Source: an uncultured Ideonella sp.
GTDB taxonomy: Bacteria > Pseudomonadota > Gammaproteobacteria > Burkholderiales > Burkholderiaceae
DNA: 18,730 bases
Assembly (NCBI GenBank): GCA_946479475.1
Contig: CAMLGG010000086.1
Coordinates: forward strand, 1 to 18,730
Direction: 5' to 3'
In this document: piece after piece, positions 7,801 to 15,957 of the stretch
Layout: every line of letters starts with the position of its first letter
How positions within the stretch are numbered: the stretch's first letter is position 1
The notes under the pieces: model-generated
Database searches by the model: none
Seen by the model: the letters and a program-made list of their open reading frames with translations, nothing else
What the model was told of the DNA's origin: nothing
Program-made: the position numbers and the translations under genes

Positions 7801-9588
7801 TCAAGCCGCGATGCCCACCCGGTTGCGCCCCTCGCGCTTGGCGGCCAGGAGCTGGTCGTCGGCCAGCTTGAGCAGGGTATCCGGAGATGCCGGCGCCATC
7901 GACGTGTCGGCGACGCCGGCCGAGAAGCTCAGGCCGTGCAGCACCACGCCGCCGCCGATGTCGAAGGACTGTGCCCGCCAGCGCCTGAGCAGCGCCTGGA
8001 CCTTGCGGCGCGCGCCGGTCGCGTCCGTGCGGGGCATCAGCAGGCAGAACTCCTCCCCGCCGTAGCGGCAGGCCACGTCGCTGCGCCGGCACTGGTGGGC
8101 CAGCAGCTCGCCGAAGGCCGCGAGAAGGCGGTCGCCGGCGGCGTGGCCGTGCTCGTCGTTGACGCGCTTGAAGTGGTCCAGGTCGATGATGGCCAGGGCC
8201 ATGGTCTGGGACTCGCGCTGCGCCAGCGCGAAGAGCGTCGGCAGCGTGTCGTTCAGGTGCCGGCGGTTGAACAGGCCGGTGAGCGGGTCCTGGGTGGCCT
8301 GCTGGAGCAATGCCTCCTGCAGGGCCTGCACCTGCTGGACCTGGCGGGTCAGCTCGACGTTCATCGCCGCCAGCTCGGCGCGGGCCCGCTCGAGGGTGCG
8401 GCGATGGGCGTCGTTCTCGTCCAGGCGGTGCTGCAGGCGCAGCAACTCCGTCTGCAGCGCCGCGGCCTGGTAGCGGGCCAGCGAGGCCTGCTGCGTCTGC
8501 AGCCGCTGCAGGCGTTGGCATTGGCGAAGGGCGGCCAGCGCGGCGATGGGTTCGCCACAGGCCGCCTGCACTTCGCTCAGCACGCCGAAGAACTGGGCCC
8601 TCATGCGGACGCTGTAGGCGCTGGCCGCATCCTCGACCGCGCCTTCGGCCGAAGGCAGCAGCGCGTTCAGCGCCTCTGCGTGATGGCCCTGCAGGTGGGC
8701 GAGCAGGCCGGTGGCGGTGACGCGCTCCAGGCGCTCGTCCGGCAGCAGGGCGCCACCCTCGGCCCAGGCGCGCTGCACCAGCTCGGCGCCCAACGCCATG
8801 CGGCCGGCGCGCAACGCCGCGATGGCCAGGGTCTCGAAGTGCGCGGCCATGCGGCCGCGGCCGGTGTCGTCTGCCGGCAGGGCGAGCAAAGCCTCGATGT
8901 CGGGCAGGCTGTCGGCGGCGCGGCCGAGCTCGGTCAGGCCGATGACGCGGTTGATCCACAGCACGCTTCTCAGCCGGGCGTTCTTCAGCGCCGCGCCACG
9001 GGCCAGGCCCTGGGACACGTGCATCAGTGCGTGTTCGTAGTCGCCGATCTGCAGCAGCTCGTGCGCCAGGTTGCAGTGCAGGACGGTGTCGAAGCCGTGG
9101 CCGCTGCGCGGGCCGGCGTGCCGCAAGGCCTCGAACATGTAGGCGAAGGCCTGCGCCGAGTCGCCCTGCGCCGAGTAGCACCCGGCGACCGCGTTCAGGA
9201 GCACCCCGAGCTGGTCGTTGCGCAGCACCCTCACGCCCTCGTCGCGCAGGGGCAGCACGAGCTGCAGCGCCTGTTGAACCTGGCCCTGGCGCCACAGCGA
9301 ACGGGCCAGTCCGGCGCCGGCCAGCAGGTGGCCGGGCCGGTCGCCCACGGCGTCGAAGCAGCCTTGCGCGCGACGCAGTTCCACGTACGCCTGCGCGGCG
9401 GTGGCGTAGTACAGCAGGTGGAAGCCGAGCGCCAGGCGGGCCCAGCCTTCGGCCATGCGGTCTCCGCCGCGGGCCGCCCGCTCCGTCGCCCGCTCGGCCA
9501 GGGTCCGGGCCTGGGCCGAATCGACGTGCAGCAGGTTCCAGGCGCGGCGGGCCTGTCGCAGGGGGCCGGAGGCGGGAGCGGACGACAT
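7801..9588 (-). CDS. Diguanylate cyclase with N-terminal helical-repeat (TPR-like) sensor region
   Basis: 595 residues from the ATG at 9588. Residues about 10-370 are Ala/Leu/Arg-rich helical pairs with repeated AxxL, G and LG patterns typical of TPR-like repeats. A Gln/Leu-rich coiled coil (about 381-431) follows, then a GGDEF domain. The GGDEF domain has DPLTGLFNRRHLNDTL, IIDLDHFKRVNDEHGH and the active-site motif GGEEF (510-514). The RxxD inhibitory site (RRSD, 501-504) is in place five residues before it. The protein should make c-di-GMP from two GTP and be subject to product inhibition. No membrane segment is seen, so it is probably cytoplasmic, with the repeats as a protein-interaction input. 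An upstream in-frame ATG at 9645 would add 19 residues but would overlap the divergent TIR gene start; the shorter start is preferred for that reason. Confidence 0.9.
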   Translation of the reverse strand: MSSAPASGPLRQARRAWNLLHVDSAQARTLAERATERAARGGDRMAEGWARLALGFHLLYYATAAQAYVELRRAQGCFDAVGDRPGHLLAGAGLARSLWRQGQVQQALQLVLPLRDEGVRVLRNDQLGVLLNAVAGCYSAQGDSAQAFAYMFEALRHAGPRSGHGFDTVLHCNLAHELLQIGDYEHALMHVSQGLARGAALKNARLRSVLWINRVIGLTELGRAADSLPDIEALLALPADDTGRGRMAAHFETLAIAALRAGRMALGAELVQRAWAEGGALLPDERLERVTATGLLAHLQGHHAEALNALLPSAEGAVEDAASAYSVRMRAQFFGVLSEVQAACGEPIAALAALRQCQRLQRLQTQQASLARYQAAALQTELLRLQHRLDENDAHRRTLERARAELAAMNVELTRQVQQVQALQEALLQQATQDPLTGLFNRRHLNDTLPTLFALAQRESQTMALAIIDLDHFKRVNDEHGHAAGDRLLAAFGELLAHQCRRSDVACRYGGEEFCLLMPRTDATGARRKVQALLRRWRAQSFDIGGGVVLHGLSFSAGVADTSMAPASPDTLLKLADDQLLAAKREGRNRVGIAA

Positions 9589-9624
9589 GTCCGCATTGTC
9601 GGTGCGTGGCCGACGGGGCAGGCT

Positions 9625-9636
9625 CAAAGTTATGCT
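9625..9636. promoter_or_regulatory. Possible shared divergent -10 region (TIR gene / cyclase gene)
   Basis: CAAAGTTATGCT is the only AT-rich patch between the two divergent genes. On the plus strand TATGCT (9631-9636) could be a -10 whose start site would fall near the TIR ATG at 9644. On the minus strand CATAAC could serve the cyclase. No clear -35 box was found for either, so this is a low-confidence reading. Confidence 0.3.
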
Positions 9637-9643
9637 GGCCGGC

Positions 9644-10561
9644 ATGGCGTCACCGCAGATCTTCCTGAGCTACCGGCGGGACGATGCCGCAGGCCACGCC
9701 CAGGCCATCGGCACCGAGCTGGCGCGGCGCTTCGGCGCCGATCGTGTCTTCATCGACGTGGACGACATTGCCGCCGGCCAGGGCTTCGCAGAGGTGATCG
9801 AGCGTGCGGTCGTGGACGCGGCGGTGCTGCTGGTGCTGATCGGCCCGCGCTGGCAGGGCCCGCGGGAGGGCTTGCCGCCGCGGCTGTTCGACGCCGAAGA
9901 CTTCGTGCGCCGCGAGATCACGGTGGCCTTGCGGCGCGGCGTGCGGATCGTGCCCTTGCTCCTCGACGGCGCGGCGATGCCCACGCCTGCCGAGCTTCCG
10001 CCGGACATGCGGGCGCTGGCGGGCCGGCAGGCGCTGGCGATCGACCACCGGCGCTACGCGGGCGACGTGCAGAGGCTGCAGGCCGAGCTGGAGGCCTTGC
10101 TGGGCTGGCGCGCCTCGGCATCGCGCGCCAGGAGGTGGCGGGCGGCGTCGATGGCCGCGGGCCTGGTCGGACTGGCCCTGTCGGCCGGGGTGGCGTGGCA
10201 TCTGGCTCATTCGGCCCGGCCCGCGGTCAACGGGCGCTGGGTGGCGGAGGTGGAGTACGACTGGCCGGGCGCGCGCCATGTCGAGAGCTTCGAGTTCGAG
10301 GGCGAGGGCAGCGAGCTGCGGGGCAGCGCCGGATTCCTCGGCGTGCCCCGAGGCGTGGAGGAGGGCCGGGTGGCGGACGGGCGGCTGCAGTTCGTCACCC
10401 GCAGCCCGGAGCTGGGCGGGCCCGAGCTCGTGCGCCGCTACAGCGGCCAGCTGGTGGAGGGCGAGCTGCGCTTCAGCATGCAGGCCGAAGGCGGCAGCTC
10501 GCCCCATGTGCCGGTGAGCTTCGTGGCGCGGCGGCAAGCGCTCAGTCCGCCTGCACCTTGA
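9644..10561 (+). CDS. TIR-domain protein with one membrane segment and a C-terminal beta-rich domain
   Basis: 305 residues. The TIR domain (about 4-155) starts IFLSYRRDDAAGHAQAIGTE and continues with RVFIDVDDIAAGQGF and a hydrophobic strand VLLVLIGPRW. E91 in FVRREITVAL sits where NAD-cleaving TIR domains place their catalytic Glu. Residues about 167-190 form one hydrophobic segment. The C-terminal part (about 195-297) is a compact beta-rich domain beginning NGRWVAEVEYDW and probably lies outside the inner membrane. Bacterial TIR domains are known as NADases or signalling enzymes, several of them in phage defence; the role here is not known. The start at 9644 is chosen because the TIR fold begins immediately after it; it has no clear ribosome binding site. 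An ATG at 9632 is the alternative. The last 20 bp overlap the end of the convergent peptidase gene. Confidence 0.87.
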   Translation: MASPQIFLSYRRDDAAGHAQAIGTELARRFGADRVFIDVDDIAAGQGFAEVIERAVVDAAVLLVLIGPRWQGPREGLPPRLFDAEDFVRREITVALRRGVRIVPLLLDGAAMPTPAELPPDMRALAGRQALAIDHRRYAGDVQRLQAELEALLGWRASASRARRWRAASMAAGLVGLALSAGVAWHLAHSARPAVNGRWVAEVEYDWPGARHVESFEFEGEGSELRGSAGFLGVPRGVEEGRVADGRLQFVTRSPELGGPELVRRYSGQLVEGELRFSMQAEGGSSPHVPVSFVARRQALSPPAP

Positions 10562-13500
10562 CGAGGTTGTCCGCCGAGTTGCGGTCGATCCGCTTGTTGT
10601 ACGGATCCACGCCGACGAAGGCCGGCGGCTTGTCGACCAGCAGCGTCACCGTCTGCCGCCCGCTGTGCAGCCGCTGGCGCTGGAAGGCGAGCACCGAGGC
10701 GCTGGTGTAGCCCGGCCCGCCGGGCTCCTCGCTGAACACGCCGACATCGAAGGGCTCGTCCAGCGCCGCCTCGGTCTCCTTGCCCTTGCCGTCGGCGTGG
10801 AACTTGCGGGCCTCCACCACGAAGCTGACCTCGTACTTGCCATCCGCACGGCGCACGCTCTTGGCCTCCAGGGCCCTGGCGTCGAGCAGGGTGATCTTCT
10901 CGAACAGGTCCTGGATCAGCACCTCGTGCTCCGGCCCCGCTTCCTCGCGCAGCAGGCGCAGGAAGTCGTTGGTGTTGGGATAGGGCGCCGCCTTGAAGGC
11001 GTATTGCTGCAGCAGGCGCGACATGGCGCGGTCGACCTTGTCCTCGCCGACCACCTCCTTGAGCCAGTACAGCGCGAGCGAACCCTTCTGGTAGTGGATG
11101 TAGGGCTGGTCCTCCACCCGGGCCAGGGGCAGCTCCTCCAGCACTTCGCCGCCGCGGCGCCGCAGGTAGCGGTCGAGCTCGTACTTGAGGAAGCGGCGCA
11201 TCTGCTCCTTGCCGTACATCTGCTCCATCACCAGCAGCGCCGAGTACTGCGCGAAGCTCTCGACGAGCATGGTCGCGCCCTGCTGGTTCGAGGGCACCAG
11301 CTGGTGGCCCCACCACTGGTGGCCGATCTCGTGCGCGGTCACGTAGGTGACGACGTCGATCTTGTCGTCGCCGCCGAGCTGCGTGAGGAAGCCGATGTCC
11401 TCGGAGTACGGGATGGTGTTGGCGAAGCTCTGGGCGAAGGTGGCATAGGCCGGGAACTCCAGGATCCGGGCCTGGCGGAACTGGTAGGGCGAGAAGCGCT
11501 GGTTGAAAAGCGACAGCGAGGCCTTCATCGCCGTGAGCATCCGGTCGACGTTCCGGTCGTGGCCGGGCTGGAAGTACACCGCCAGGTCCACCCCGCCGGC
11601 CTTGTCCCGCCTGACCTCGTAGCGCGCCGACTGGATCGAGAAGAAGTCGTTGATCGGCGCGTCGGGCTTGAAGTGCACCGTCCGGCGTCCGTCGTGGACC
11701 GTGTCGGAGACGGTGTAGCCCGGGGCCATCGGCGTCTGGTCGGCATCCGTCGTCACGGTGATGTCGGCTTCCACCCAGTCGCTCGCCACGCTGAAGACGC
11801 TGCGGGAACGGCCGGTCTCGTCCTCCAGCGTGGGTGGCCGCAGATCCGGCGGCAGGCCGTACTTGCGGCGCTTGGCACGGTCCTTCAGCAGGCCGTCGCG
11901 CGAGAGGCCGACGAAGGGAGCGATCTCGGTGTTGTCGACGAAGCTGCCGTTGCGCACCAGGCGGGTCAACGGCCCGCTGTTCGGGAAGCCCTTCTCCTCG
12001 AGGGTGGTGGCGAAGCGCAGCTCGCGCACCTCGCCCGGCTGCATCGCGGGCTGCAGGCGGTAGATGCGGTAGGGGAAGCGCTCGTACTGCTTCTCGAGCG
12101 TGGCTCCCGCGAGCTCGATCCGGTCGATGCGCAGGCGGTCGTTCCAGTTCAGGTGCAGCTGGTCGATGGGCTGGCCGCTGCGGTTCTCCAGGCGGTAGCG
12201 GCCGGTCGTGACGGCGCGGGCCTCCTGCGGATAGAGCTGCACGTCGAGCGTGACACCGGTGACGCGAGGCAACGACACCTTCTCGAAGGGCAGCAGCTCC
12301 TTCTCGGCTTCGGCCAGCCACTGGTCCCGGTCCGGTGCCGGCTGGTAGCGGTTGAGGATGTTGGTGTTGTAGAAGATCCAGGCGCCGGTGGCGGCCCAGA
12401 CCGCCAGCCCGGCCGCGGCGAGCGAGAGCGCTCCACCGCGCAGGCGGCGCGGCAGGGCGGCCAGGCGCGGGCGCAGGGCGGTCGTGGTGCCACGCCTCCA
12501 GAGCGCATAAGCGAGCACGGCCAGCACGGTGGCGAAGGCGCCCCAGTAGACCTGGAACCAGGCCTGGCCGATCCAGAAGCGGTCCATGCCGTTGAAATCC
12601 GACAGGGGCACGGCCGGGCTGCCGCCGTAGTTGTAGAGGTTGTGCTCGAAGCCGGCCGACGAGAGCGCGACCGCGGCGACCACGTACAGCAGCATCACGC
12701 CCCAGCCGAGGTACTTCTGCGGCACCAGCACCTGCACGAAGACCGAGAGCACCGCCAGCTGCAGCGCGCCGATCAGCGTCGGCAGCACGAACCAAAGCGC
12801 ATAGGCGCCGAGCTCGAAGTGCGTGTAGCCCTTGAGCAGCTGCACCAGCATGCCGGTGGCCACGGCGACGGCCGAGGTGGCGGCCAGCACCAGGGTGATG
12901 GCGAGGATCTTGGGCACGAGGTGCGTCCAGTCGGGCGCCGAAGTGGCGTCGACGATCTCGTGCAGCCGCTGCTCCCGGTCGCGCCAGACGAGCTCGCCGC
13001 CATAGTAGATGGCGATGATCATCGGCATGATCTGGAAGGAGTCCTGCAGGGCCTTGACCATCCAGCGCGTGACCGGCAGCGCAGAGGCGCCATACCACTC
13101 GCCGGCGAACCAGGCCGAGAAGCCCGCGTTGATCACGCCGATGAACAGCAGCACGAAGAAGGCCGGGCTGCGGAAGACCAGCGCGAAATCGAAGCGCGCC
13201 AGCCGAAGCAGTTGCTCGAGGGCGGTGGCGGCGATGGGCTTGGCGGCCGCCGTGGATCGGCGCTCGACGGCCCGCGCCTCGGCGGGCGCTTCAGCGGCCC
13301 GGCGGCTGCGTGTCTCGAAGCGGAAGATCCGCCAGGTCAGGGCGAACAGGGCCCCCGCCACGCCGGTCCACAACAGCCGGTTGGCCAGCAGCAGCCCGGT
13401 GACCGGCGGCAGCATCGTGTTGCGGTCCGAGGCCGTCCAGTACTTGGTGGTGATGGCGAGCGCCGAAAGACCGAAGGGATCCGACAGGGCCGAGGCCAGG

Positions 13501-14102
13501 TCGTGCTGCATGTCGCGCAGCCACAGCCGCGTGACGCTGAACAGCACCAGCATCGCGACGGCGCCGACGTAGGTCCACATCATCGAGCGGGTGGCCGTGG
13601 CCAGCGCGAAGAAGGCGGCCCCGGTGATCAGCAGCGTCGGCAGGCCGAAGACGAACAGGGCGTACAGATAGTGGCCGGGCACGAAGGGGCCGATCTTCTC
13701 GGCGTCCAGCCAGGGCATGAACGAGCCGACGGCGATCCCCGCCGGCACGCTGGCGAGCACCAGCAGCGCAGCCGCCACCGCACCGGAGAAGCGGCCGCCG
13801 AGATAGGCGCCCTTGCCCATGCGGGTGCTGCGCAGGATGGGAGCGAAGCCGGTCTCGTCGTCGCGCAGCACCGTGCCGGCCACCATCGCGACGACGATGA
13901 AGACCGCGAACAGGCTCATGATGCCCAGCGTCTGCACGATGGCGAAGGGCGAGTTGATGTTCACGTTGCCCCGGCTGCCGATCTGGATCGTGTCGACGGT
14001 GGTGGCGCCGAAGGTGAGCAGGAAGAAAAGCGCGCAGCCGACCCAGAACACCGGGCTCCTGAGCTGGTAGCGCCACTCGAAGCGGGCGATGGCGGTGAAC
14101 AT
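10542..14102 (-). CDS. ABC transporter permease fused to M1-family zinc aminopeptidase domain
   Basis: 1186 residues. The N-terminal half (about 1-600) contains roughly twelve hydrophobic helices in two ABC-2-type sets, starting MFTAIARFEWRYQLRSPVFW and again near LARFDFALVFRSPAFFVLLF. The C-terminal half (about 620-1150) is an M1 peptidase: HEIGH (924-928) with a downstream Glu (E948 in LVESFAQY) as zinc ligands, and Y1004 in HYQKG as the likely transition-state Tyr. The usual GAMEN exopeptidase motif reads PYSED, but its Glu is kept (E901). The spacing from HEIGH to the third zinc ligand is one residue longer than the common HExxH-X18-E. The gene starts 2 bp after the stop of the ATPase gene, so the two form one exporter. 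Peptide processing coupled to export, or membrane-linked peptide turnover, is plausible; the substrate is unknown. Confidence 0.9.
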   Translation of the reverse strand: MFTAIARFEWRYQLRSPVFWVGCALFFLLTFGATTVDTIQIGSRGNVNINSPFAIVQTLGIMSLFAVFIVVAMVAGTVLRDDETGFAPILRSTRMGKGAYLGGRFSGAVAAALLVLASVPAGIAVGSFMPWLDAEKIGPFVPGHYLYALFVFGLPTLLITGAAFFALATATRSMMWTYVGAVAMLVLFSVTRLWLRDMQHDLASALSDPFGLSALAITTKYWTASDRNTMLPPVTGLLLANRLLWTGVAGALFALTWRIFRFETRSRRAAEAPAEARAVERRSTAAAKPIAATALEQLLRLARFDFALVFRSPAFFVLLFIGVINAGFSAWFAGEWYGASALPVTRWMVKALQDSFQIMPMIIAIYYGGELVWRDREQRLHEIVDATSAPDWTHLVPKILAITLVLAATSAVAVATGMLVQLLKGYTHFELGAYALWFVLPTLIGALQLAVLSVFVQVLVPQKYLGWGVMLLYVVAAVALSSAGFEHNLYNYGGSPAVPLSDFNGMDRFWIGQAWFQVYWGAFATVLAVLAYALWRRGTTTALRPRLAALPRRLRGGALSLAAAGLAVWAATGAWIFYNTNILNRYQPAPDRDQWLAEAEKELLPFEKVSLPRVTGVTLDVQLYPQEARAVTTGRYRLENRSGQPIDQLHLNWNDRLRIDRIELAGATLEKQYERFPYRIYRLQPAMQPGEVRELRFATTLEEKGFPNSGPLTRLVRNGSFVDNTEIAPFVGLSRDGLLKDRAKRRKYGLPPDLRPPTLEDETGRSRSVFSVASDWVEADITVTTDADQTPMAPGYTVSDTVHDGRRTVHFKPDAPINDFFSIQSARYEVRRDKAGGVDLAVYFQPGHDRNVDRMLTAMKASLSLFNQRFSPYQFRQARILEFPAYATFAQSFANTIPYSEDIGFLTQLGGDDKIDVVTYVTAHEIGHQWWGHQLVPSNQQGATMLVESFAQYSALLVMEQMYGKEQMRRFLKYELDRYLRRRGGEVLEELPLARVEDQPYIHYQKGSLALYWLKEVVGEDKVDRAMSRLLQQYAFKAAPYPNTNDFLRLLREEAGPEHEVLIQDLFEKITLLDARALEAKSVRRADGKYEVSFVVEARKFHADGKGKETEAALDEPFDVGVFSEEPGGPGYTSASVLAFQRQRLHSGRQTVTLLVDKPPAFVGVDPYNKRIDRNSADNLVKVQAD

Positions 14103-14104
14103 GG

Positions 14105-15004
14105 TCAGGCCGCCTTGCGGTGAGCCGACTCGGCCTGGCGGTGCAGGCTCAGGGTCGAGAAGTAGACGTCCTCCAGCCCGGCCTCCACCGGCGCGAAGCC
14201 GACACCCGGCGATGTGTCGGCCAGGACGCGGATGACCGTTCGGCCGGCGCGCAGCCTCGTCGCGATGACCTGGTGGCGCTCGCGGGCGGCGGGGAGCTCC
14301 TGCTTGTCTATGCTCGCCTGCCAGATGCGTCCGTGCAGGGCGGCGATGAGCTCGGCCGGCGTACCCGTCTGCACTATGCAGCCGCCCACGAGGATGGCCA
14401 TGCGCGGGCACAGGTCCGTCACGTCGTCGACGATGTGGGTCGACAGGATCACGACCACGCTCTCGCCGATCTCCGACAGCAGGTTGTTGAAGCGGTTGCG
14501 CTCCTCGGGGTCGAGGCCGGCCGTCGGCTCGTCGACGATGACCAGGCGCGGATTTCCGAGCAGCGCCTGGGCAATGCCGAAGCGCTGCCGCATGCCGCCA
14601 GAGAAGCCGGCTATCGCCTTCCTGCGCACGTCCCACAGGTTCACCTGGCGCAGCAGGCCGTCGACCATGTCGCGGCGCTGTCCCCGGCCCCCGATGCCCT
14701 TCAGCACGGCCAGGTGATCCAGCATGTCCTCGGCCGTCACGCGGGGGTAGACGCCGAAATCCTGCGGCAGGTAGCCGAGCGTGGCTCGCAGCGCCTCGGG
14801 ACTCTTCAGCACGTCGATCTCGCCGAAGCGGATGCTGCCCGCCGTGGGCACCTGCAGCGTGGCCAGGCAACGCATCAGCGAGGACTTGCCGGCGCCGTTG
14901 GGCCCGAGCAGGCCGAACATGCCGGCCGGGATTTCGAGCGACACCTCGTCGAGCGCTCGCGTGCCGTTGGGGTAGACGTGGGTGAGGTTCTGGATGGACA
15001 GCAT
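14105..15004 (-). CDS. ABC transporter ATP-binding protein
   Basis: 299 residues. Walker A is GPNGAGKS (34-41), the signature is FSGGM (134-138; Phe replaces the common Leu), Walker B is LVIVDEP (154-160) and the switch His is H190 in STHIVDD. The Q-loop is in GYLPQDFGVYP. The N-terminus MLSIQNLTHVYPNGTRALDE is a normal ATPase start. The ATG at 15004 was chosen on that basis; the frame stays open a further 46 codons upstream but that part has no family character. An AGGGG lies 7 nt before the ATG. It energises the downstream permease-peptidase, whose start is 2 bp after this stop. Residues after about 225 form the accessory C-terminal region seen in ABC-2 exporters. Confidence 0.95.
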   Translation of the reverse strand: MLSIQNLTHVYPNGTRALDEVSLEIPAGMFGLLGPNGAGKSSLMRCLATLQVPTAGSIRFGEIDVLKSPEALRATLGYLPQDFGVYPRVTAEDMLDHLAVLKGIGGRGQRRDMVDGLLRQVNLWDVRRKAIAGFSGGMRQRFGIAQALLGNPRLVIVDEPTAGLDPEERNRFNNLLSEIGESVVVILSTHIVDDVTDLCPRMAILVGGCIVQTGTPAELIAALHGRIWQASIDKQELPAARERHQVIATRLRAGRTVIRVLADTSPGVGFAPVEAGLEDVYFSTLSLHRQAESAHRKAA

Positions 15005-15155
15005 CGGAGGGCCCCTGCGACTTTGAAGGTGCCGCACTGTGGGGCAAGGCCCGCAGCGATGCACGGCCCAGTCGACGGAGTCCCGGGAGCGTGCGACGGG
15101 CGTCGCCAGCTCGCGACGAACGGTAAAACCGCGGCGCTGCACCGCCCATGCGTTA

Positions 15156-15183
15156 GCCTCGGCGAATTCCCATCAGCCGAGGC
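15156..15183 (+). promoter_or_regulatory. Perfect 8-bp hairpin covering the FMN reductase ribosome binding site
   Basis: GCCTCGGC (15156-15163), a 12-nt loop, then GCCGAGGC (15176-15183). The 3' arm contains GAGG (15179-15182), which is the only Shine-Dalgarno-like sequence and sits 8 nt before the ATG at 15191. The stem would hide it in the mRNA. The same dyad could instead be a DNA operator. Confidence 0.55.
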
Positions 15184-15190
15184 GCTCGCC

Positions 15191-15781
15191 ATGTCCGACA
15201 AGATCCTGGTCTTCTACGGCTCGTACCGGTCCGACCGCATGGGCATCCGCCTGGCCGACTACGTCGTCGCCGGGCTTCGGGCGCGCGGCTCGCAGGTCGA
15301 GCTGATCGATGCGAAGGCCGTCGACCTGCCGATGCTCGACCGCATGTACAAGGAGTATCCGAAGGGCGAGGCGCCGCCGGTGCTGGAGGCCCTGGCGGAG
15401 AAGATCCGCACGGCCGATGCCTTCGTCTTCGTCACCGGCGAGTACAACTGGGGCCCGCAGCCCGGCCTGAAGAACCTGACCGACCACTTCCTGGAGGAGT
15501 GGTTCTGGCGGCCCGCGGCCATCGCGAGCTACTCGGCGGGCCGCTTCTCCGGCGTGCGATCAGGCTCGATCTGGCACGCCATCCTTTCGGAAATGGGCAT
15601 GGTGGTGGTCTCCAGCACCCTGGCCGTCGGGCCGATCTCGCAGACGCTGGATGCCCAGGGGCAGCCGACCGGCCCGGCCGGCGATGCCTTGCAGCGCGCC
15701 TTCCCGCGCTTCGCGGAGGACCTGGCCTGGTGGACCGAAGCCGCACGCACGCAACGCGGGCGCAAGGCGCCGCCATACTGA
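15191..15781 (+). CDS. NAD(P)H-dependent FMN reductase-family flavoprotein
   Basis: 196 residues, flavodoxin-like. The phosphate-binding loop is FYGSYRSDRMGIRLADYV (8-25), and the flavin-contact block TGEYNWGPQPGLKNLTDHF (82-100) matches the PEYN-x-x-x-P-x-x-LKN pattern of NADPH-dependent FMN reductases and related quinone/chromate reductases. It would reduce FMN, quinones or similar acceptors in the cytoplasm. The common Pro before Glu in the PEYN motif is Gly here. Trp-rich stretches (EEWFW) follow the flavin motif. The gene is divergent from the ABC exporter, with 186 bp between them, and is followed by the 4.5S RNA on the other strand. The electron acceptor cannot be assigned. Confidence 0.9.
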   Translation: MSDKILVFYGSYRSDRMGIRLADYVVAGLRARGSQVELIDAKAVDLPMLDRMYKEYPKGEAPPVLEALAEKIRTADAFVFVTGEYNWGPQPGLKNLTDHFLEEWFWRPAAIASYSAGRFSGVRSGSIWHAILSEMGMVVVSSTLAVGPISQTLDAQGQPTGPAGDALQRAFPRFAEDLAWWTEAARTQRGRKAPPY

Positions 15782-15803
15782 ACGGCGAGAAACGAAGGGG
15801 AGG

Positions 15804-15903
15804 GGTGACGAGCCTGACCCCGGCACTGGTCGCAACGGTTAGGGCTGCTTGGTTCCCCACCTGACCCGGTTGGCCGCGCTTCCATGCGAGGAGGCCCGTC
15901 ACC
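15804..15903 (-). ncRNA. ffs: 4.5S signal recognition particle RNA (small bacterial type)
   Basis: On the minus strand the RNA begins GGTGACGGGCCT and ends AGGCTCGTCACC, and these termini pair. The conserved SRP core is present: GGGTCAGG, a GGAA tetraloop, AAGCAGCC, and on the other side of the internal loop CAGTGCCGGGGTCAGG. These are the Ffh-binding symmetric and asymmetric loops. Next to the tetraloop the stem is UGG/CCA, where the familiar E. coli form is UCC/GGA, so pairing is kept by compensating changes. Length is about 100 nt. The RNA pairs with Ffh to target nascent membrane proteins. Confidence 0.93.
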
Positions 15904-15907
15904 TGCG

Positions 15908-15913
15908 ATTGTA
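15908..15913 (-). promoter_or_regulatory. -10 box of the 4.5S RNA promoter
   Basis: TACAAT on the minus strand, five of six matches to the sigma-70 -10 consensus, sits so that transcription would begin at about 15901-15904. That is where the RNA's terminal stem starts. No good -35 box was found at 17 nt. Confidence 0.6.
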
Positions 15914-15957
15914 GTCGACCGGGGATGGCCGACCCGGCACCATCGGCTTCGCCCAGG

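Noticed and set aside
9455..9643. Upstream starts for the TIR gene (9455, 9587).
   Set aside because: They would overlap the cyclase coding region heavily and add Arg/Ala-rich sequence with no TIR character.
7936..10710. A 924-codon plus-strand open frame across the diguanylate cyclase and TIR genes.
   Set aside because: It is antisense to the GGEEF gene and in another frame of the TIR gene; no recognisable domain.
10665..14123. An open frame of about 1150 codons on the plus strand opposite the permease-peptidase gene.
   Set aside because: Its translation is rich in Arg, Gly, Gln and His with no family motifs, typical of the antisense of a high-GC gene. The minus strand carries clear ABC and M1 motifs.
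14105..15149. Longer N-terminal extensions of the ABC ATPase, including a start at 15142.
   Set aside because: The extra 46 residues lack family character, and normal ATPase sequence with a nearby AGGGG begins at 15004.
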